Origin: Clostridia bacterium
GTDB lineage: Bacteria > Bacillota > Clostridia > Oscillospirales > Acutalibacteraceae
Direction of reading: 5' to 3'
Assembly (NCBI GenBank): GCA_017465825.1
Contig: JAFTVI010000035.1
Coordinates: forward strand, 124,001 to 188,000
Length of the DNA: 64,000 bases
In this document: in pieces, positions 33,265 to 42,977 of the stretch
Layout of the letters: the number at the start of each line of letters is the position of its first letter
Position numbering within the stretch: position 1 is the stretch's first letter
The notes under the pieces: model-generated
Database searches by the model: none
The model's input: the letters and a program-made list of their open reading frames with translations, nothing else
Told to the model about the DNA's origin: nothing
Translations under genes and position numbers: made by a program

Positions 33265-34155
33265 TCAAGCCTCCTGTTTGTAAATGCACGACATAAGCTT
33301 TATTGAAAGCCTTGTCAGCAGAAGATTGTCATTTGCGTTTTTGTCCGCGTCCGTTAAAAGCTCTTTGAGCTGTGTCTGCATATTGAGCAGTTCTTTTGGT
33401 GAAAACACGGCGGACAGCTTATTTTCTATGCCGTCACCGTCGGTCTGTATGTCTGTAAACTTGGCTACAACTGCATTTCTGAGCATAAGAAGCATTTTTT
33501 CAAGTGTAGCCTTGTATGTTTTTTTGTCCTTCTCCAATGCACCCGTGCTTACGATGATTTTATATTCGTTTCCGGTTGCAAGGGCAGACAGAATCTCTTT
33601 TGCGGCGGCTGATGCTTTGGGATTTTCCTTTTCGCCTGCCGCCTGACCGCTGTCCTCGCTTATGGCAAAGGGGGTCACTCTTGAAAGAATGGTCTGCCTG
33701 AAATCATCCCTTGATCGGGATGCAAGTATGAATCTTGCAGTTGCGGGCGGTTCTTCAAGGATTTTTAAAAGAGCATTCTGTGCCTCTTCGCCCATTCCCG
33801 ACGCCTCAAGAATAATAAAAATCTGAAACGGTGCTTCGTTGGGCACGATGTATGCCTGATTGCGGATGCTTCGTATGGTGTCAATTTTAATACTTCTGAG
33901 TTTTCCGGCTTCACCCGAAACGATTGTTACGTCGGGATGAATTCCGGATTTTATTTTTTTACAGCTTGAGCACTTCAGGCAGGGTTTTTCGCCGTTTTCG
34001 CACAGCAAAGCCTGAGCGAGCAAAAGACTTAACTCCTTGCGCTCTTTTTCCGTTCCTCCCGTCAACAGAACTGCGTGGGAAAGAGTCCCCGAATCTATTG
34101 CAGAGGATAATCTCATTTTTACTTCGTCATTAAGCTGTAGTTTTGCGAAATTCAT
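33265..34155 (-). CDS. holB: DNA polymerase III delta' subunit
   Basis: 296 residues. Clamp-loader subunit with the AAA-type fold: SHAVLLTGG (degenerate P-loop region, as usual for delta'), a four-cysteine zinc module CENGEKPCLKCSSCKKI, GEEAQNALLKILEEPP and an SRVTPF arginine-finger-like SRC motif in variant form. It loads the sliding clamp together with DnaX. It lies 3 bp after the AEC transporter gene and 5 bp before ricT. Confidence 0.92.
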   Translation of the reverse strand: MNFAKLQLNDEVKMRLSSAIDSGTLSHAVLLTGGTEKERKELSLLLAQALLCENGEKPCLKCSSCKKIKSGIHPDVTIVSGEAGKLRSIKIDTIRSIRNQAYIVPNEAPFQIFIILEASGMGEEAQNALLKILEEPPATARFILASRSRDDFRQTILSRVTPFAISEDSGQAAGEKENPKASAAAKEILSALATGNEYKIIVSTGALEKDKKTYKATLEKMLLMLRNAVVAKFTDIQTDGDGIENKLSAVFSPKELLNMQTQLKELLTDADKNANDNLLLTRLSIKLMSCIYKQEA

Positions 34156-34158
34156 AAT

Positions 34159-35094
34159 TTAAAGCTGGGACAGTGCAATCATCACGGGTAAGGTTATGAT
34201 TGATACAAAGCTGTTGAATGCAACGATCTTTGATGCAACTCCCGTATCCTTGTTGTATTTTGCTGAGAACATAACTGTATTGTTTGCGCTCGGTGCCGCC
34301 GCTGAAATCATACAGGCGGTGGTAAGTGCCGAATCCAGAGAAAGGAGCTTACATACGCCGAGCATAATAAGGGGAACGGCAAAAAGCCTTATTGCAAGAA
34401 CAATATATTGCTGGGGGAGCTTAAAAATAGTTTTAAGCTCTGTTTTTGAAATGTACGTGCCGAAAATCAGCATTGCAAGGGGTGTGTTGAGGTTTGAAAT
34501 GTAGTTTATCGGCATATTGATAAGGTCGGGCAATTCAACTGAAAGCAGAAAAAGTGGCAAACCTATCAGAACCGAGATGACACCCGGATTGAGTATGAGC
34601 TTTTTAAGGTCGAATTTTACATCCTTACCCTTGTTCATAAGCCATACGCCGTGTGTAAAGCCGATAGAGTTAAGTGCTATAACACCGCTTGAGCAGTAGA
34701 ATACTCCCTGTGCGCCCAACACCGCGTTTGCCAGAGGAAGTGCCATATAGCCGACATTTCCGTAGATTGCGGCAAATTTGTAGATCGGGTTGTTCTCGTC
34801 TCCCTTTTTGTTGAAGAACGGGGTTGCAAGTAAAATGCCTACAAAATGAGCAGTAAACGAGCAAGCTACTGCGATTGCAAAGCTTTTGCCCGTTTCGGGT
34901 GTGAATTCGGTGTTCAGAAAAGAACCCACGATAACACAGGGTGTAACAATGTAAAACATCAGGTCGTTACAGGCTCTTGCAGTTTTTTCGGTGAATACGC
35001 CGATTCTGTCACAAATGAAGCCTGTTGCAACCATTATATAAAGTATAAAAACCTGCTGTGCGGCAGTCTGCATATTCTGCAAAAACAGCTCCAT
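34159..35094 (-). CDS. AEC (auxin efflux carrier) family transporter
   Basis: 311 residues, about ten transmembrane helices in two halves. The FAIYGNVGYMALPLANA and APSANNTVMFSAKY motifs are those of AEC permeases, which export small organic anions such as malate. The substrate is unknown. It is embedded in the citrate synthase-to-ricT operon (15 bp after the preceding gene, 3 bp before holB), which allows but does not prove a link to organic-acid metabolism. Confidence 0.85.
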   Translation of the reverse strand: MELFLQNMQTAAQQVFILYIMVATGFICDRIGVFTEKTARACNDLMFYIVTPCVIVGSFLNTEFTPETGKSFAIAVACSFTAHFVGILLATPFFNKKGDENNPIYKFAAIYGNVGYMALPLANAVLGAQGVFYCSSGVIALNSIGFTHGVWLMNKGKDVKFDLKKLILNPGVISVLIGLPLFLLSVELPDLINMPINYISNLNTPLAMLIFGTYISKTELKTIFKLPQQYIVLAIRLFAVPLIMLGVCKLLSLDSALTTACMISAAAPSANNTVMFSAKYNKDTGVASKIVAFNSFVSIITLPVMIALSQL

Positions 35095-35109
35095 TTTTAA
35101 CGCTCCCTG

Positions 35110-36117
35110 TTATTCTTCGTTTTCTGTAGTATTTGCTTCGGGTCTGTGAATTATAACATTTCCGTCTTCATCTCTCACGGGTTCAATCACAGGTGCGTCA
35201 GCTGCTGTTTCTGCAGAGTGTGCCTGTTCGATTTCTTCATACATCGCGGTTACATCCTCAACGGTATAGCCCTTGCGAAGAACTGTGACGATGAAAAACA
35301 GAATAAATACTGCGCAGCCGATGTGTGCAAGATTTATGGGATAACCTGCTACAAGAGAATCGCTGTTGCCTGTGATGAAAAGCATAATTCTCGGTATTGA
35401 GTATGTGAGTATAAACATAGCCGCCGTACATCCGCAACCGATTACGCTCCACATTGAGCCTGTGCAGTTGATTTCGGATGCAACTCTTGCAAAGCTCAGG
35501 AAGAAAAGCATAAGGAACACAAGGGCGCAGATTTCAAGGAACAGCTCGGACACTCTCATTATGCTTATAATGACCGTGATTCTCTGGAAAACGCCTACGA
35601 TTGCCCAGGCAAGAGGCGCAAGTGAAAAAATCTTGAGCTTTTTGTGGAATGAATGACCTGAGAAGTAGGAAATTGCAAAAACAATAAAGTAACAGCTTGA
35701 AATAAATGCAAAAATTGCCTGCAGATTGCCCATTATTGACACTGCCTGCACATTCTGCACGATAGTTGCAGAGGATTCCACAGCAGGAATGTATGCACTT
35801 ATTGCATCATAGAAAAATCCTGCGGCGGCAACTGCAGATGCGATTGCAAGAGGGATTCTTTTGCCTTTGGGTGCAAGAGATGAGGGAATTTTTGCACTCA
35901 GGAAGGTAAGCACAAGAATAAGCAATGCGGCAACTGCCAGTACGCCGTAAAGAATGATGATTGTAATATTGGAATAATCCTCAAAGAAACCTGTTGTGGG
36001 GTCAATGTATTTGAGCATCTGGAAAATTCTTACGGGACTTGCTATAAGCAGAGCTACACACATAAGAATTATACCCACATCGGGTTTTATTCCTTTTACT
36101 GAATTTTTGATTTTCAT
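35110..36117 (-). CDS. Polytopic membrane protein of unknown function
   Basis: 335 residues with about eight transmembrane segments, spaced through residues 14-285, and a charged acidic C-terminal tail (VEDVTAMYEEIEQAH and beyond). No family signature is recognised and no transporter motif is visible. It sits between citrate synthase (23 bp upstream) and the AEC permease (15 bp downstream) on the same strand and is presumably co-transcribed. Confidence 0.7.
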   Translation of the reverse strand: MKIKNSVKGIKPDVGIILMCVALLIASPVRIFQMLKYIDPTTGFFEDYSNITIIILYGVLAVAALLILVLTFLSAKIPSSLAPKGKRIPLAIASAVAAAGFFYDAISAYIPAVESSATIVQNVQAVSIMGNLQAIFAFISSCYFIVFAISYFSGHSFHKKLKIFSLAPLAWAIVGVFQRITVIISIMRVSELFLEICALVFLMLFFLSFARVASEINCTGSMWSVIGCGCTAAMFILTYSIPRIMLFITGNSDSLVAGYPINLAHIGCAVFILFFIVTVLRKGYTVEDVTAMYEEIEQAHSAETAADAPVIEPVRDEDGNVIIHRPEANTTENEE

Positions 36118-36140
36118 ATTAACTCTCCCTTGTTGACAAT

Positions 36141-37499
36141 TTATCTGTCCTTGATAGGCACATATTTTGTGTGTGCGGAAATGCTCTTGTATGCAGGTCT
36201 TATAATTCTGTTGCCTGTGTAAAGCTCCTCAATTCTGTGTGCACACCAGCCTGCAAGTCTTGCGGTTGCAAAAAGCGGTGTAAACAAATCATCGGGAATT
36301 CTGAGCATTTTGTAAATAAAGCCCGAATACAGGTCAATGTTTGTGCACATAGGCTTATCCTTGCCTGTTACCTCGGCAAAAAGACCGGGAGTGATGTCGG
36401 CAATGTGGTTAAGAAGACGGAGCTCTTCTTCGAATTCAGTGCCCTGTGCAAAAGCGGTTGCTTTTTCTCTTAAAATTACTGCTCTGGGGTCTGAAAGAGT
36501 ATAAACCGCGTGACCTACGCCGTAAACAAGACCCGTGCGGTCACCGCCCTCTTTTTTAAGCAGCTTTACAATATAGTCCTGTACCTGTTTTTCGTCTGTA
36601 ATGTCCGAGCAGTTTGCCTTGAAATAATCCACCATTTCGGCAACCTTGCTGTTTGCGCCGCCGTGTTTGGGACCTTTTAAAGAACCTACGCCTGCGGCAA
36701 TTGCGGCATAAGTGTCCGTTCCCGATGATGAAAGCACTCTTGTTGCAAAGGTGGAGTTGTTACCGCCGCCGTGCTCTGCGTGGAGAATAAGACAGGTGTC
36801 AAGCAGTTTTGCCTCTTCGTCGGTAAAATGCTTGTCGGAACGGATAGAGTTGAGTATAACCTCTGCTGTGTGGTGATGCGCCATAGGCGGATGCAGATAC
36901 ATACTCTTATGATAATAATGCCTTCTTTTTACCTGGTATGCGTATGCGATGATAGAGGGCATCTGTGCAATAAGCCTGAGTGACTGATTAAGTACGTTTT
37001 CTATTGACGTGTCATCAGGATTGTCGTCGTAAGAATAAAGTGCAAGAACGGCTCTTGATATCTTATTCATAATATTGGGTGAGGGCGCTTTCATTATCAT
37101 ATCTTCCGTAAAGTTGTCGGGAAGCTCACGCATCTGTGAAAGTGCTTCGTTGAAGCGCTCAAGCTGACCTGCAGTGGGAAGTGAGCCGAAAAGCAACAGC
37201 CATATAACCTCTTCGTAGCCGAATCTGTTTTCGTTTATACAGGCATTGATAATGTCGTTAATGTCAATACCTCTGTAATACAAATGACCTTCCTTGGGTT
37301 TCTTTTCGCCGTCGTCTATATAGTAGCCTTCAACACTGCATATTTTTGTAAGACCTGCCATTACGCCTGTGCCGTCAGCGTTTCTCAAACCTCTTTTTAC
37401 GCCGTATTTTACATAATCTCCGGCGTTGATATAGTTATTATCGTGGAGTTCGGTGCATAATAATGAAATAGCTTCGTTATTAATAATTGTTTTGCTCAA
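36141..37499 (-). CDS. Citrate synthase
   Basis: 452 residues from the TTG at 37499, which has GGAGGTG seven bases upstream; the longer frame upstream lacks such a site and overlaps the promoter. Citrate synthase features: YYRGIDI, PPMAHHHTAE, LILHAEHGGGNNSTFATRV with the catalytic His, SLKGPKHGGAN (second His) and YGVGHAVYTLSDPRA, with the Asp of the active site nearby. It condenses oxaloacetate and acetyl-CoA. First gene of a five-gene operon running to ricT. Whether it is the Si or Re type is not decided by sequence here, but this fold is the usual Si-type family. Confidence 0.92.
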   Translation of the reverse strand: MSKTIINNEAISLLCTELHDNNYINAGDYVKYGVKRGLRNADGTGVMAGLTKICSVEGYYIDDGEKKPKEGHLYYRGIDINDIINACINENRFGYEEVIWLLLFGSLPTAGQLERFNEALSQMRELPDNFTEDMIMKAPSPNIMNKISRAVLALYSYDDNPDDTSIENVLNQSLRLIAQMPSIIAYAYQVKRRHYYHKSMYLHPPMAHHHTAEVILNSIRSDKHFTDEEAKLLDTCLILHAEHGGGNNSTFATRVLSSSGTDTYAAIAAGVGSLKGPKHGGANSKVAEMVDYFKANCSDITDEKQVQDYIVKLLKKEGGDRTGLVYGVGHAVYTLSDPRAVILREKATAFAQGTEFEEELRLLNHIADITPGLFAEVTGKDKPMCTNIDLYSGFIYKMLRIPDDLFTPLFATARLAGWCAHRIEELYTGNRIIRPAYKSISAHTKYVPIKDR

Positions 37500-37530
37500 A
37501 GTATAACACCTCCGTAAAGCTTTACATATT

Positions 37531-37559
37531 ATTGTATAATTTTTTGAAAGTAAAGTCAA
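37531..37559 (-). promoter_or_regulatory. Promoter of the citrate synthase operon
   Basis: Minus-strand TTGACT, 17-nt spacer, TACAAT. Confidence 0.75.
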
Positions 37560-37587
37560 TAACTTTTAAATAAAGGAATGGTCTATA

Positions 37588-38574
37588 ATGAAAATGTACG
37601 GTATTTTATGCGTGATTACAGCGGTTATAATGATAGTTGCACCTCTGTCAGCCATATCTTTTGCGGACAGCAAAGCAAAAAATGAGGAAGCAACGGAAAC
37701 CGAAACATTGTCTCAGGCGGTTGAGTCTGTCAGCGAGGAGTCGGACAAGGATACAATAAGCGTATTTATGACGATGTCGAACTCTGCTCAGGAGATGGAT
37801 ATGCGTGAGTATATAATCGGCACGGTTGCGGCAGAAATGCCTGCATCCTATGATGATGAGGCGCTCAAGGCTCAGGCTCTTGCGGCTGTGACTTATGCCG
37901 AATATCAGAAAAAAAACGGGAGCAAGGAAGATATTGACGGCGCTGATATATCGGATAACAGCAGTGTGCATCAGGGGTATATGACAAAGGATGAAATGCG
38001 TGAAAAATGGGGAGAGGCTTTTGATACCTACTACCAAAAAATTTCAAATGCCGTTGATGCGGTAATCGACAAGGTAATAACCTATAACGGCGAACCCATA
38101 ATGGCGGCATATCACGCAATAAGCTTCAGTACAACCGAATCGGCAAAGGCTGTATGGACTGTTGATATTCCTTACCTTTCGAGTGTTGAGAGTAAGGGTG
38201 ATGCTGATTCGGCAAGATATTTGTCAACGGTTACCGTTACCGACAGTGATTTGAAGGAGCTTATGGGTAAGGATAAGGTAAGCGGTGACGGCACGGATAT
38301 AAAAATAAACAGTACCTCTGATGCAGGTACTGTTACGGATATGACTGTGTGCGGTGAAAGCATCAACGGTACAAAGGCGAGAGAGCTGTTTTCTCTGCGC
38401 AGTCCCTGTTTTTCCGTAGAATATGAGGACGGAGAGTATACCTTTACCGTAAAAGGCTACGGTCATGGTGTCGGATTGAGCCAATACGGCGCTGATTGGT
38501 ATGCAAAACAGGGTATGACCTATGATGAAATCATAAAGCATTATTATACCGGTGTGGAGATTGAGGAGAGATAA
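37588..38574 (+). CDS. spoIID: Stage II sporulation protein D
   Basis: 328 residues. N-terminal membrane anchor (about 4-26), an acidic linker, then the SpoIID lytic transglycosylase domain: MREYIIGTVAAEMPA, LKAQALAAVTYAEY and GYGHGVGLSQYGADWYAKQG. SpoIID cuts peptidoglycan glycan strands so that the mother-cell membrane can engulf the forespore. It is a sigma-E target in model species, and sigE lies 22 kb away here. It converges on the dockerin protein gene with a 2-bp gap. Confidence 0.93.
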   Translation: MKMYGILCVITAVIMIVAPLSAISFADSKAKNEEATETETLSQAVESVSEESDKDTISVFMTMSNSAQEMDMREYIIGTVAAEMPASYDDEALKAQALAAVTYAEYQKKNGSKEDIDGADISDNSSVHQGYMTKDEMREKWGEAFDTYYQKISNAVDAVIDKVITYNGEPIMAAYHAISFSTTESAKAVWTVDIPYLSSVESKGDADSARYLSTVTVTDSDLKELMGKDKVSGDGTDIKINSTSDAGTVTDMTVCGESINGTKARELFSLRSPCFSVEYEDGEYTFTVKGYGHGVGLSQYGADWYAKQGMTYDEIIKHYYTGVEIEER

Positions 38575-38576
38575 CT

Positions 38577-40577
38577 TCACTCCAGCTGTGCCGATTTTCT
38601 GAGTATTTTTCTTGCATCGGCGGCAGTGAGATTTCCGTTGCCGTCCGCATCAGCTGCGATAGAGTATGCCTCTGTCAATCTGAACAGACCGGCAGAAGCG
38701 CGAAGAGCAAGTCTTGCATCAGCCGCTGTTATTGTTCCGTTTGAATCAAGGTCGTAAAGAACGATAACTTTGTATTCCGTTATTACGCGTGTTCCGCTGT
38801 AAATCTGGATTGTGAAGCCTGTGCCCAGTGTGTCCTCGTCGGATGCGACTAATCTGCCCACTGAGTTGAGAATACGCACCTTTTCATTTTCAATTTGACT
38901 GATAAGCTCCGCTTTGCTGACATCTTCGGGAATTGTTACACGCTTATTATCGTGGTCGGCAATAATTTTGCTGTCAGCGGTCAGCTTCAATGTTTTATCG
39001 GGATTCTGCGTGGTTTCCTCGGCAACGGTGGTTTCGTCTTTTTTTGACGTTGTGGTTTCCGCAACGGAAGGAGCGGTAGTCGTTTCAGCAGAAGGCGTTT
39101 CGGTTGTTGTTTCATTTTCTGCAGGTGCAGTTGTTGTTTCCTGTGAGGAGTTCCCGGTTGTTGTTTCTGCCGATGTGCCTTCCGTGGTGTTTTCTTCATC
39201 TATCTTTGCAAAGTGAACGTTTGCATTTTTAAGGGCGTCGTTGTACAGACCTGTTTCAATGGCATTCCACTCTGTGTTACTGCCCGTAAAATATATATCC
39301 TTAAGTCCGTAGCAGTAATCGAATGCTCTTTCACCGATGGATGTCACATTTTTACCGATGGTTATATTTTTTAAATTTTCGCATCTGAAAAATGCGTAGG
39401 GCTCGATTGTTGTAACACTGTCGGGAATGGTAACGGATGTAAGATTTTCACACTCAAAGAAAAGAGAATCAGAAATCACTTCTATTGTTTCGGGAAGTGT
39501 GATTGATGTGATTGAATCACAGCCACTGAATGCAAAAACTCCTATATGTGTAACACTTTCGGGAATGGTTATAACAGCAAGTGCGGTACAGTCTGCAAAG
39601 GTGTAGTCGTTGATTGCCGTTATGCTGTTGCTGAGAGAAGCCATTGACAGGCTTTTGCATCCGTTGAAAGCATAACTGCCGATATTTTTTACCGAATCGG
39701 GAATGTAAACGGTTGTAAGTGAAGTGCATCCGCTGAACGCGCGGTCTGCAAGCATAACCGTACCGTCGGGAACTGTATATGTGCCTGAAACACTGCCGAA
39801 GGCTGAAATAAGGCAGTTGTTTATATACAGTACGCCGTCTGTGCGGTTTGCCGTGTCGTTATAATATGCGGTATTTGTAAAGGCATCCTGCCTGATAGTG
39901 GTGATATTATCAGAAAGGGTAATATCATTAAGTGCCGTGCAGGAATTGAATGCTTCCTTGCCCACGAACGTTATGTTTTCATCAAGAGAAATTTTCGTAA
40001 GCGCAGAGCATTTATAAAAAGCCTTATCGCCGATTGTTGAAATTCCTCGGGGAATATCTATCGTGTTTAAAGCTGAACAGCCGTAAAACGCGTTACTGCC
40101 GATTGTGCCGTCGGTATCAAGCTCTGTTGAAACAGGCGTAACTGTTACACTTTCAAGGCTTTGGCAGTTGTAAAAAGCATATTCGCCGATTGAAATGATG
40201 CTGTCCGGAAGCTTTACTGTTTTCAGATTTTCACAGGCATAAAATGCGTAACTGCCGATTTGTGTAACGCTTTCGGGTATAGTTATGTCCGTAATTGAAT
40301 TCTGTGAGTAAAATGCATAATTACCTATGGATGTAATACCGTTTTCTACGGTTACGGAAGTGATCTTATATGATATCCAGGGAACGGAACGGGCATTTTC
40401 CCATACATCCATACCACCTGTACCGCTAAGGGTAAGGTGGTACTGATTATCTATTGACCAGCTTATATCATCACCGCAGCTGCCGCGTGCAACTGAATCT
40501 TCCGCTATTACCGATAAAGGCAGACAGGTCAGAAGCAACATAACAGATAATACAAATGCTGTTAACTTCTTGCTCAT
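38577..40577 (-). CDS. Secreted BspA-type leucine-rich repeat protein with C-terminal dockerin
   Basis: 666 residues from the ATG at 40577, chosen because AGAGGA lies six bases upstream; 40583 is the alternative. Signal peptide about 1-26. Residues about 60-440 hold roughly 14 BspA-type repeats of about 23 residues (pattern IGSYAFYGC...L..I.IP.SVT.I). A Thr/Glu/Ser-rich linker follows (about 455-530). The C-terminus has two dockerin loops, DLDSNGTITAAD and DADGNGNLTAAD, each with the 12-residue calcium-binding pattern followed by a helix. BspA repeats often mediate adhesion; the dockerin would dock to a cohesin such as the one at 12794. Confidence 0.88.
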   Translation of the reverse strand: MSKKLTAFVLSVMLLLTCLPLSVIAEDSVARGSCGDDISWSIDNQYHLTLSGTGGMDVWENARSVPWISYKITSVTVENGITSIGNYAFYSQNSITDITIPESVTQIGSYAFYACENLKTVKLPDSIISIGEYAFYNCQSLESVTVTPVSTELDTDGTIGSNAFYGCSALNTIDIPRGISTIGDKAFYKCSALTKISLDENITFVGKEAFNSCTALNDITLSDNITTIRQDAFTNTAYYNDTANRTDGVLYINNCLISAFGSVSGTYTVPDGTVMLADRAFSGCTSLTTVYIPDSVKNIGSYAFNGCKSLSMASLSNSITAINDYTFADCTALAVITIPESVTHIGVFAFSGCDSITSITLPETIEVISDSLFFECENLTSVTIPDSVTTIEPYAFFRCENLKNITIGKNVTSIGERAFDYCYGLKDIYFTGSNTEWNAIETGLYNDALKNANVHFAKIDEENTTEGTSAETTTGNSSQETTTAPAENETTTETPSAETTTAPSVAETTTSKKDETTVAEETTQNPDKTLKLTADSKIIADHDNKRVTIPEDVSKAELISQIENEKVRILNSVGRLVASDEDTLGTGFTIQIYSGTRVITEYKVIVLYDLDSNGTITAADARLALRASAGLFRLTEAYSIAADADGNGNLTAADARKILRKSAQLE

Positions 40578-40613
40578 TTTCATTCCTCTTTCCCTGTATA
40601 TTTTGTTGTGCAC

Positions 40614-41219
40614 TTATTTAATATAAGTGCGCACTTTCAAATCAATGCCGTTTTCTTTACATAATTTTCTGCATTTTTCAACAGCATCTTCACCAATGGT
40701 ATCAACCACCGTCATTTTGACAGACGGGATATACTTCTGACAGTCCTTTGTGAATTTTATCATTGCATCAAAGGATTGTAAACCGAATTTTGGATGAACT
40801 ATTGCTTCATAGCTTTGTGCATCGGGTGCATTAAGGCTTATTGATACGGAATCAATAAGTCCTGCCATTTTCTCTGCGCTGTCGTTGCATCTGTTAATAA
40901 GGTCTGAAAGTCCGTTTGTGTTAAGACGGATTTTCACGTTTTTTATTTGTTTGATGTATGCGGCAGTTTCAAGGAGCTTATTAAGAGCGCAGGTAGGCTC
41001 ACCGAAGCCGCAGAAAATAACGTTTTCAACATCTGACCAGTCAAAAGCGTCAACAGCGGCTTTGATTTCGTCAATTGACGGCTCGTGGTCAAGCCACAGA
41101 CTGCCCATATCGCCAAGACCTGATTTGTTGTGCCTTACACAGAAATCACAGTCGCAGGGACAGGCGTTAGTTATGTTTAAGTAGACGTTGTTGCCGTAGG
41201 TATATATAATATTTTGCAT
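40614..41219 (-). CDS. Radical SAM protein, TatD-associated type
   Basis: 201 residues. The CxxxCxxC cluster motif is CPCDCDFC in NITNACPCDCDFC, followed by CGFGEP and LNTNGL as in TatD-linked radical SAM proteins and NrdG-like activases. The exact substrate is unknown. No tatD is present beside it. It lies 36 bp upstream of the dockerin protein gene on the same strand and 19 bp after the ECF S-component gene. Confidence 0.8.
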   Translation of the reverse strand: MQNIIYTYGNNVYLNITNACPCDCDFCVRHNKSGLGDMGSLWLDHEPSIDEIKAAVDAFDWSDVENVIFCGFGEPTCALNKLLETAAYIKQIKNVKIRLNTNGLSDLINRCNDSAEKMAGLIDSVSISLNAPDAQSYEAIVHPKFGLQSFDAMIKFTKDCQKYIPSVKMTVVDTIGEDAVEKCRKLCKENGIDLKVRTYIK

Positions 41220-41238
41220 AAATCAAATAATCTTTCTG

Positions 41239-41748
41239 TTAAATTTTGCTCTGGAGCTTTGACTTTAATTTCATTTTGTCAAACGCCGCCGCAATTATAT
41301 AAAATACTATAAGACTTGCTGCCGCCTGTGCCAGATTCCATATGATTCCGGGTGCAGCTGCCGCAAAGGAGCTTGCGAGAAACGCATCTGCAAAAAAGTA
41401 GATAAGCGGAGTTGTTACTATTCCGCACAAGGGTGCAAGCTTGTTGCGTTTTGTAAGAATTTTGTCGTTTTTATAAGAAAAAGCTATTGTGAGAACTGCC
41501 TTTGCAACGATTGTAAAGGGCGCGTATGCGGAAAAGCCTGAGAGAATGTCTGCAAGACCGCCGCCGATTGCCGCCGCCGCCATAGCATAGGGCAACGGTA
41601 AAAACGTTGCGGCAAGGTAAATCATTGCATCACCCAGATGTACATATCCGCCGCCCGGAATGGGGATTTTGGGGAAGAAAGTAAGTCCTGTGACAAGTGC
41701 GGCAAACATAGCTGCCATAACGATTCTTAATAATTTTTTGTTTTTCAT
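41239..41748 (-). CDS. ECF transporter S component-like membrane protein
   Basis: 169 residues, five to six transmembrane helices. The GGYVHLGDAMIYLAA segment and the compact Ala/Gly-rich helices resemble substrate-binding S components of ECF vitamin transporters (the TIGR04002-like group). The vitamin is not identifiable and no riboswitch is visible upstream. It is sandwiched between ppa (22 bp upstream) and the radical SAM gene on the same strand. Confidence 0.7.
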   Translation of the reverse strand: MKNKKLLRIVMAAMFAALVTGLTFFPKIPIPGGGYVHLGDAMIYLAATFLPLPYAMAAAAIGGGLADILSGFSAYAPFTIVAKAVLTIAFSYKNDKILTKRNKLAPLCGIVTTPLIYFFADAFLASSFAAAAPGIIWNLAQAAASLIVFYIIAAAFDKMKLKSKLQSKI

Positions 41749-41770
41749 TGTTAATACGCCTCGGTTTGTA

Positions 41771-42313
41771 TTATTCGGCTGATTCTCCGAATTTGATATT
41801 GTAATTTTCCAATGCTGATTTGATGATAGTTATTGCCTCTTCTGCATCCTTTACCTCATCAACGGCAGTATCCTTGTGCTCAAGTGCCTTATATACTCTG
41901 AAAAAGTGGGTCATTTCATCATAAATATGTCTGGGCAGAGCAAAGATGCTTCTGTAAACATTATATGTGGGGTCGCCGAAGGGGACAGCGATAATTTTTT
42001 CGTCCGATCTGCCGTTGTCAATCATTTTGATAACGCCGATGGGATAGCATCTTACAAGAGTAAGGGGGTCAAGGGGTTCGGAGCAGAGAACAAGAACGTC
42101 AAGGGGGTCAAGGTCATCTGCATAGGTTCTGGGAATAAATCCGTAGTTTGCAGGATAGTGGGTCGATGTGTGAAGCACACGGTCAAGCATAATAAGCCCC
42201 GTTTCCTTGTCCAGCTCGTATTTGTTTTTACTTCCTTTGGGAATTTCCACAACAGCCATAAAGTCTGTGGGAGTGATTCTCTCGGGATTGATTGAATGCC
42301 ATATGTTGCTCAT
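41771..42313 (-). CDS. ppa: Inorganic pyrophosphatase
   Basis: 180 residues from the ATG at 42313 (GAAGGAG upstream). Family I soluble pyrophosphatase: EIPKGSKNKYELDKETG, YPANYGFIPRTYADDLDPLDVLV with the metal-binding aspartates, then DEKIIAVP. It hydrolyses pyrophosphate to drive biosynthesis. It follows rpmA by 71 bp on the same strand. Confidence 0.95.
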   Translation of the reverse strand: MSNIWHSINPERITPTDFMAVVEIPKGSKNKYELDKETGLIMLDRVLHTSTHYPANYGFIPRTYADDLDPLDVLVLCSEPLDPLTLVRCYPIGVIKMIDNGRSDEKIIAVPFGDPTYNVYRSIFALPRHIYDEMTHFFRVYKALEHKDTAVDEVKDAEEAITIIKSALENYNIKFGESAE

Positions 42314-42384
42314 AAAAATTCTCCTTCTTTGAGAAAACATAAAAGCCTACACCGGGTTAAGGCATAGGCTTCAAGTTGTATAAA

Positions 42385-42663
42385 TCAGTTTTCGTAAACG
42401 CTGACCTTCTTGCGGTCTTTGCCCATACGCTCAAATTTAACGGTACCGTTAACAAGAGCAAAAAGAGTGTCGTCAGAACCCTTGCCGACATTGTTGCCGG
42501 GGTGGATATGAGTGCCTCTCTGGCGAACAAGAATTGTTCCTGCATTAACAGCCTGACCGTCTGCACGCTTTACGCCGAGTCTTTTTGATTCAGAATCACG
42601 GCCGTTACGGGTTGAACCCGCACCTTTCTTATGTGCGAAGAGCTGAATGTTTATCTTAAGCAT
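42385..42663 (-). CDS. rpmA: 50S ribosomal protein L27
   Basis: 92 residues. Has the Firmicutes N-terminal extension MLKINIQLF, which is removed by the Prp protease after the Phe, leaving AHKKGAGS as the mature start. [21 protein letters not shown] follows. L27 sits near the peptidyl transferase centre. It is 2 bp downstream of prp, its processing enzyme. Confidence 0.97.
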   Translation of the reverse strand: MLKINIQLFAHKKGAGSTRNGRDSESKRLGVKRADGQAVNAGTILVRQRGTHIHPGNNVGKGSDDTLFALVNGTVKFERMGKDRKKVSVYEN

Positions 42664-42665
42664 AA

Positions 42666-42977
42666 TTACACCTCCGTAGTTATTTCGATAAAGTCCGGAT
42701 TGTCTTTGGCAAGCTCCGTTAAATGAAGCTGTAAGCCTTTAAGCATATCCGTTGCAGCCTTTGATGTGCTGCTGAGCATAATTTTCATATATCCGTCGTT
42801 AACGTCTGCATCAATGTCGATTCCGAGAATTTCGGTTACGGTGTTGACTGCCATATATGCCGCAGAAGAAACTGCCGCACATATAATATCCTGTCCGCAT
42901 TCTGCGTAACCGGAATGTCCGTCAATAACAAAGCCGCAGGGCTCATTGTTGCGGATATAAAAGGTTGCCCGAATCAT
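42666..42977 (-). CDS. prp: Ribosomal-processing cysteine protease Prp
   Basis: 103 residues. [18 protein letters not shown] contains the catalytic His (HSG) and Cys (the last C) of Prp, the protease that cuts the N-terminal extension of L27. Its position between rplU and rpmA is the standard one in Firmicutes. The rplU stop and prp start overlap by 1 bp, so translation is coupled. Confidence 0.95.
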   Translation of the reverse strand: MIRATFYIRNNEPCGFVIDGHSGYAECGQDIICAAVSSAAYMAVNTVTEILGIDIDADVNDGYMKIMLSSTSKAATDMLKGLQLHLTELAKDNPDFIEITTEV

